64,000 nucleotides of DNA from an uncultured Roseobacter sp. (GTDB lineage: Bacteria; Pseudomonadota; Alphaproteobacteria; Rhodobacterales; Rhodobacteraceae), in assembly GCF_947495275.1 (NCBI RefSeq), contig NZ_CANLYL010000014.1, forward strand, positions 48,629 to 112,628. Reading direction: 5' to 3'. The notes beneath the pieces are model-generated. The model was given only the letters and a program-made list of their open reading frames with translations, was not told the DNA's origin and searched no databases. The first letter of the stretch is position 1, and every line of letters starts with the position of its first letter. Positions 61,539 through 64,000 of the stretch are shown here, in pieces. Both the position numbers and the translations under genes were made by a program.

Positions 61539-62309
61539 ATGACCCGCGTAGATCTGAACGCCGATATGGGCGAAAGCTTTGGCCCCTGGACCATGGGGGA
61601 CGATGCGGCCCTGCTGAAGACGGTCACTTCGGCCAATATCGCCTGCGGAGCGCATGCCGGCGATCCGGATGTCATGGTGGCAACGATGCGAATGGCCTCA
61701 GAAAACGGTGTGGGGATCGGCGCGCACCCGGGCTTTGCCGATTTGCAGGGGTTTGGACGCAGGCGTATGAGCATTCCGCGCGGCACATTGCAAAATTCGA
61801 TCCGGTATCAGGTTGCGGCGGCGATTGGCGTGGCAAGATCGCAAGGTGCAACCGTGCGTCATCTCAAAATGCACGGTGCATTGGCGAATATGGCCTCGGA
61901 GGATGAGCAGCTTGCACGTGATCTTTATGAGGCCGCGCTATCAGTCGCACCTGACCTGATTGTCATGGTGCTTTGCGCCACAGCGCAAGAAGCTGCAGTG
62001 CGTGCTCTGGGCTGTGCCTATGCCGGAGAGATTTTTGCCGACCGGGCGTATAATGATGATGCCACGCTGGTAGACCGCAGCCTGCCGGGCGCTGTGATCC
62101 ATGACCCGGAGATCGCCGGGAAACGTATGGTGGAAATGGTGCAGGCAGGGGCCATCATCACCGACACGGGCAAACGCATCGAAACGGATATCGACACGAT
62201 TTGTCTGCACGGAGACACGCCCACAGCCGTTCAGATTGCCGCATCGGTGCGCAGTGCATTGGAAACGGCCGGTATCGACGTGCGCCAGTTTGACGGACGC
62301 AGCACCTAA
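61539..62309 (+). CDS. pxpA: 5-oxoprolinase subunit PxpA (LamB/YcsF family)
   Basis: The 256-aa YcsF-family protein starts MTRVDLNADMGESFGPW and contains SANIACGAHAGDPDVM, GAHPGFADLQGFGRRRM and RHLKMHGALAN. These carry the family's Asp/His residues for hydrolysis. A GGAGACC precedes the ATG. It ends the operon. Confidence 0.95.
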   Translation: MTRVDLNADMGESFGPWTMGDDAALLKTVTSANIACGAHAGDPDVMVATMRMASENGVGIGAHPGFADLQGFGRRRMSIPRGTLQNSIRYQVAAAIGVARSQGATVRHLKMHGALANMASEDEQLARDLYEAALSVAPDLIVMVLCATAQEAAVRALGCAYAGEIFADRAYNDDATLVDRSLPGAVIHDPEIAGKRMVEMVQAGAIITDTGKRIETDIDTICLHGDTPTAVQIAASVRSALETAGIDVRQFDGRST

Positions 62310-62313
62310 GCCG

Positions 62314-63663
62314 TTACGGCTCGGTTGTATTCTGCTTCAGAAAGGCAATCAGGTCGTTTCTGTCCTGCGGCCTGGTAATGCGCTGCATCGGCATTTTTGA
62401 TCCCGGAATATAGTGATCCGGCCCCAGATCGAACAAAAGATCAATGGTGCCTTCGGACCAGATGATGTCTGAGCTTCGCAGCGTGCTGGAATAGATATAC
62501 CCCTCAACACTGCCCGCCGCCCGTCCGAACAGACCGTGCAGTGTCGGCCCGGCACGCCGCTGACCATCCGGCCCAAGCGCATGGCAGATGGAGCATTTAC
62601 GTTGAAACTGACGCTCTCCGTTGGACATCTCTTCGGGTGATTTCAAAAAGCTCCGATCCGTGTTGGCCATCTGCGGTTCTGAGCCCAGGGTCTCAACGGG
62701 CCAGCTATACATGGCGTCATCCAACCCGCCTGCGTGGATGTTCTGACCATCCGGCGAAAAAGCCAGCGCCCAGATCGGCCCCGACAAGGTCGCGCGGAAA
62801 TCGTTGGAGATACGCCAGTTCTCCGTATCGATCAGCATGATGTAGCCCTGCGCATCACCCACGGCGATACGGCCTGCACCTGCGTGAAAATCCATGGCCA
62901 GGATCGGACGCCGGTCTGCGGTGAAATCCCGCAGCGGGCCCCCATCGGGCAAGCTGGCAACGCGCGTTGTGCCGTCCACCGCACCATAGGCGATCCAAGT
63001 GTCATCAGCGCTGATGCTGATGGTATTAATGCCAAAACCATGGTTGACCAACCGGCTGATCGGTGCGCCGGTCATCGCGTCCCAGACACGTATCGTCCCA
63101 TCTGCCGACGCGCTATAAATGCGTTTGCCGTCCGGAGAAAAAGCAACATCCGTGACGATGTTGGCGTGCCCCCTGATCTCTACCGGCAGGGCTTCATCGT
63201 CCAGCGACCAGACGCGAATGGTTCGATCCCAACTGGCCGAAGCGACACGCCGCCGGTCAGGCGATGCTGCAAGTTGGATGATTTTCGCCTGATGCTGACC
63301 CAAATTGCGATCTGTTCTCTTTTGAGGGTCCCAAAGGCGCACTGTGAAATCATCGCCAGCAGATACGATAGCTCCTCCATTGACACCCACAACGGCGTTG
63401 ACAGCAGCCCTATGTCCCTCCAGCCAAACAGGCCTTCCACCCCGCCAATACCCTACGGAATTGTCAAAACTTGCCGTCAGAATGGCGCCGTCCGGCGTGG
63501 CGGCGATGCCTTTGATCGGTCCGCCATGACCTTTGAGTGTAAAAAAATCCTGCGCCGGTACGCGACCTGAAAACAACACCAAAAACGCGGCCATCAAGGT
63601 GGTCAGCCCCACCTTTGCAAGGGAAAAGGAAGGCCCGCTTCTCTTGTTGCTAAGTTGGTGCAT
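62314..63663 (-). CDS. Exported WD40-repeat protein with C-terminal cytochrome c domain
   Basis: The 449-aa protein has a signal peptide (about 1-38), about seven WD40 repeats (about 40-330; for example VASASWDRTIRVWSL, IYSASADGTIRVWDA) and a class I cytochrome c domain with CSICH heme attachment and an axial Met in GSKMPMQ. It is likely a periplasmic electron carrier fused to a protein-docking propeller. Its stop is 4 bp from the convergent pxpA stop. Confidence 0.9.
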   Translation of the reverse strand: MHQLSNKRSGPSFSLAKVGLTTLMAAFLVLFSGRVPAQDFFTLKGHGGPIKGIAATPDGAILTASFDNSVGYWRGGRPVWLEGHRAAVNAVVGVNGGAIVSAGDDFTVRLWDPQKRTDRNLGQHQAKIIQLAASPDRRRVASASWDRTIRVWSLDDEALPVEIRGHANIVTDVAFSPDGKRIYSASADGTIRVWDAMTGAPISRLVNHGFGINTISISADDTWIAYGAVDGTTRVASLPDGGPLRDFTADRRPILAMDFHAGAGRIAVGDAQGYIMLIDTENWRISNDFRATLSGPIWALAFSPDGQNIHAGGLDDAMYSWPVETLGSEPQMANTDRSFLKSPEEMSNGERQFQRKCSICHALGPDGQRRAGPTLHGLFGRAAGSVEGYIYSSTLRSSDIIWSEGTIDLLFDLGPDHYIPGSKMPMQRITRPQDRNDLIAFLKQNTTEP

Positions 63664-63951
63664 TCACTCTCCCAAGATCAGCTCAGTGCCTGTCAGCGCG
63701 CATCGCCCATCAACGATGTCCGGATTATTACAAGATATGGGTATTTGCGTCCATCATTGCAGCCCAACCTTACTACCATTGGCCGTCAACCTTCGCAGAT
63801 TGTCATCGGCAATCATGATTCTCTGATTGGTTGTTTTTGGTGTGGATTATGGTTGGCATGCGGGATTTACATGCGTGCGTTTTTTGAGAGAAGGTTGGTT
63901 GTGGGCAAACGAAGCTCGACTGCCGGGACGCGGAGGCTTCGGAAGTTAAGT
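63664..63951. other. Intergenic region before the tRNA-Met gene
   Basis: No gene is supported in these 288 bp. An inverted repeat with 6-bp arms CGAAGC/GCTTCG (about 63908-63941) followed on the minus strand by TTTG could be a weak terminator for the tRNA transcript. Confidence 0.4.
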
Positions 63952-64000
63952 TGGTTGCGGGAGTAGGATTTGAACCTACGACCTTCAGGTTATGAGCCTG
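63952..64000 (-). tRNA. Initiator tRNA-Met(CAT), 3' part (cut by window edge)
   Basis: The minus strand shows the anticodon arm CAGG-CTCATAA-CCTG (anticodon CAT), T-arm GTAGG TTCAAAT CCTAC, an acceptor 3' strand TCCCGCA and ACCA. An A at position 72 points to the initiator form with its C1-A72 mismatch. The 5' half lies beyond the window. Confidence 0.85.

Overview
The window looks like the chromosome of a marine roseobacter-type alphaproteobacterium (Rhodobacterales). This rests on recognised families rather than a database search: two TRAP transporters, glycolate oxidase, creatinase, a VPLPA-CTERM exported protein, a Core-2/I-branching enzyme with a long C-terminal extension, an alphaproteobacterial-type initiator tRNA, and GC-rich coding sequence with many 1-4 nt overlaps between genes.

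1-11.5 kb: the start of a class A penicillin-binding protein (cut by the window edge), glnK-amtB, an aromatic/aspartate aminotransferase coupled to a mercaptopyruvate sulfurtransferase, smpB, an HD-domain protein, a sulfotransferase divergent from a GT14-type glycosyltransferase, a HIT protein, two membrane proteins, and the divergent ohrR/ohr pair. 11.5-20.6 kb: creatinase, a formamidase-like hydrolase, succinate-semialdehyde dehydrogenase, a LysR regulator, a DUF1445 (YcsI) protein joined to a TRAP transporter, and a small heat-shock protein. 20.7-30.1 kb: two tandem trypsin-like proteases, glcDEF, a DUF599 protein, rsfS-rlmH and a MscS channel. 30.3-40.2 kb: leuC, leuD and leuB, separated by a VPLPA-CTERM gene, an exported nuclease-like protein, a DUF2306 protein and an AraC regulator; then an acetyltransferase, a DMT exporter and tRNA-Pro(CGG).

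41.0-52.8 kb is an integrated mobilizable element. It lies between two perfect 47-bp direct repeats: the 3' half of an intact tRNA-Arg(CCT) on the right and a displaced copy on the left. It has an excisionase-like gene and a tyrosine recombinase at one end. At the other end is a GC-rich mobilization block (HTH protein, mobC, relaxase mobA, and two smaller genes nested inside mobA in another frame, each with a strong ribosome binding site). The middle is visibly AT-richer cargo of probable defence type: an XRE regulator with a two-helix membrane protein; an operon of an RNase H/RuvC-like protein, a non-RD protein kinase and a 55-aa basic protein that I cannot match to a named system; an AvcD-type (anti-phage dCTP/dCMP deaminase) protein with a structured upstream region and a divergent 51-aa gene; a higBA toxin-antitoxin pair; and a patatin-like phospholipase with an unassigned C-terminal half.

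52.9-64 kb: LacI and YcaQ-type genes, a MarR regulator divergent from a TRAP transporter-permease-pxpBCA operon for probable uptake and hydrolysis of 5-oxoproline or a related compound, a WD40/cytochrome c protein, and the 3' part of initiator tRNA-Met at the right edge.
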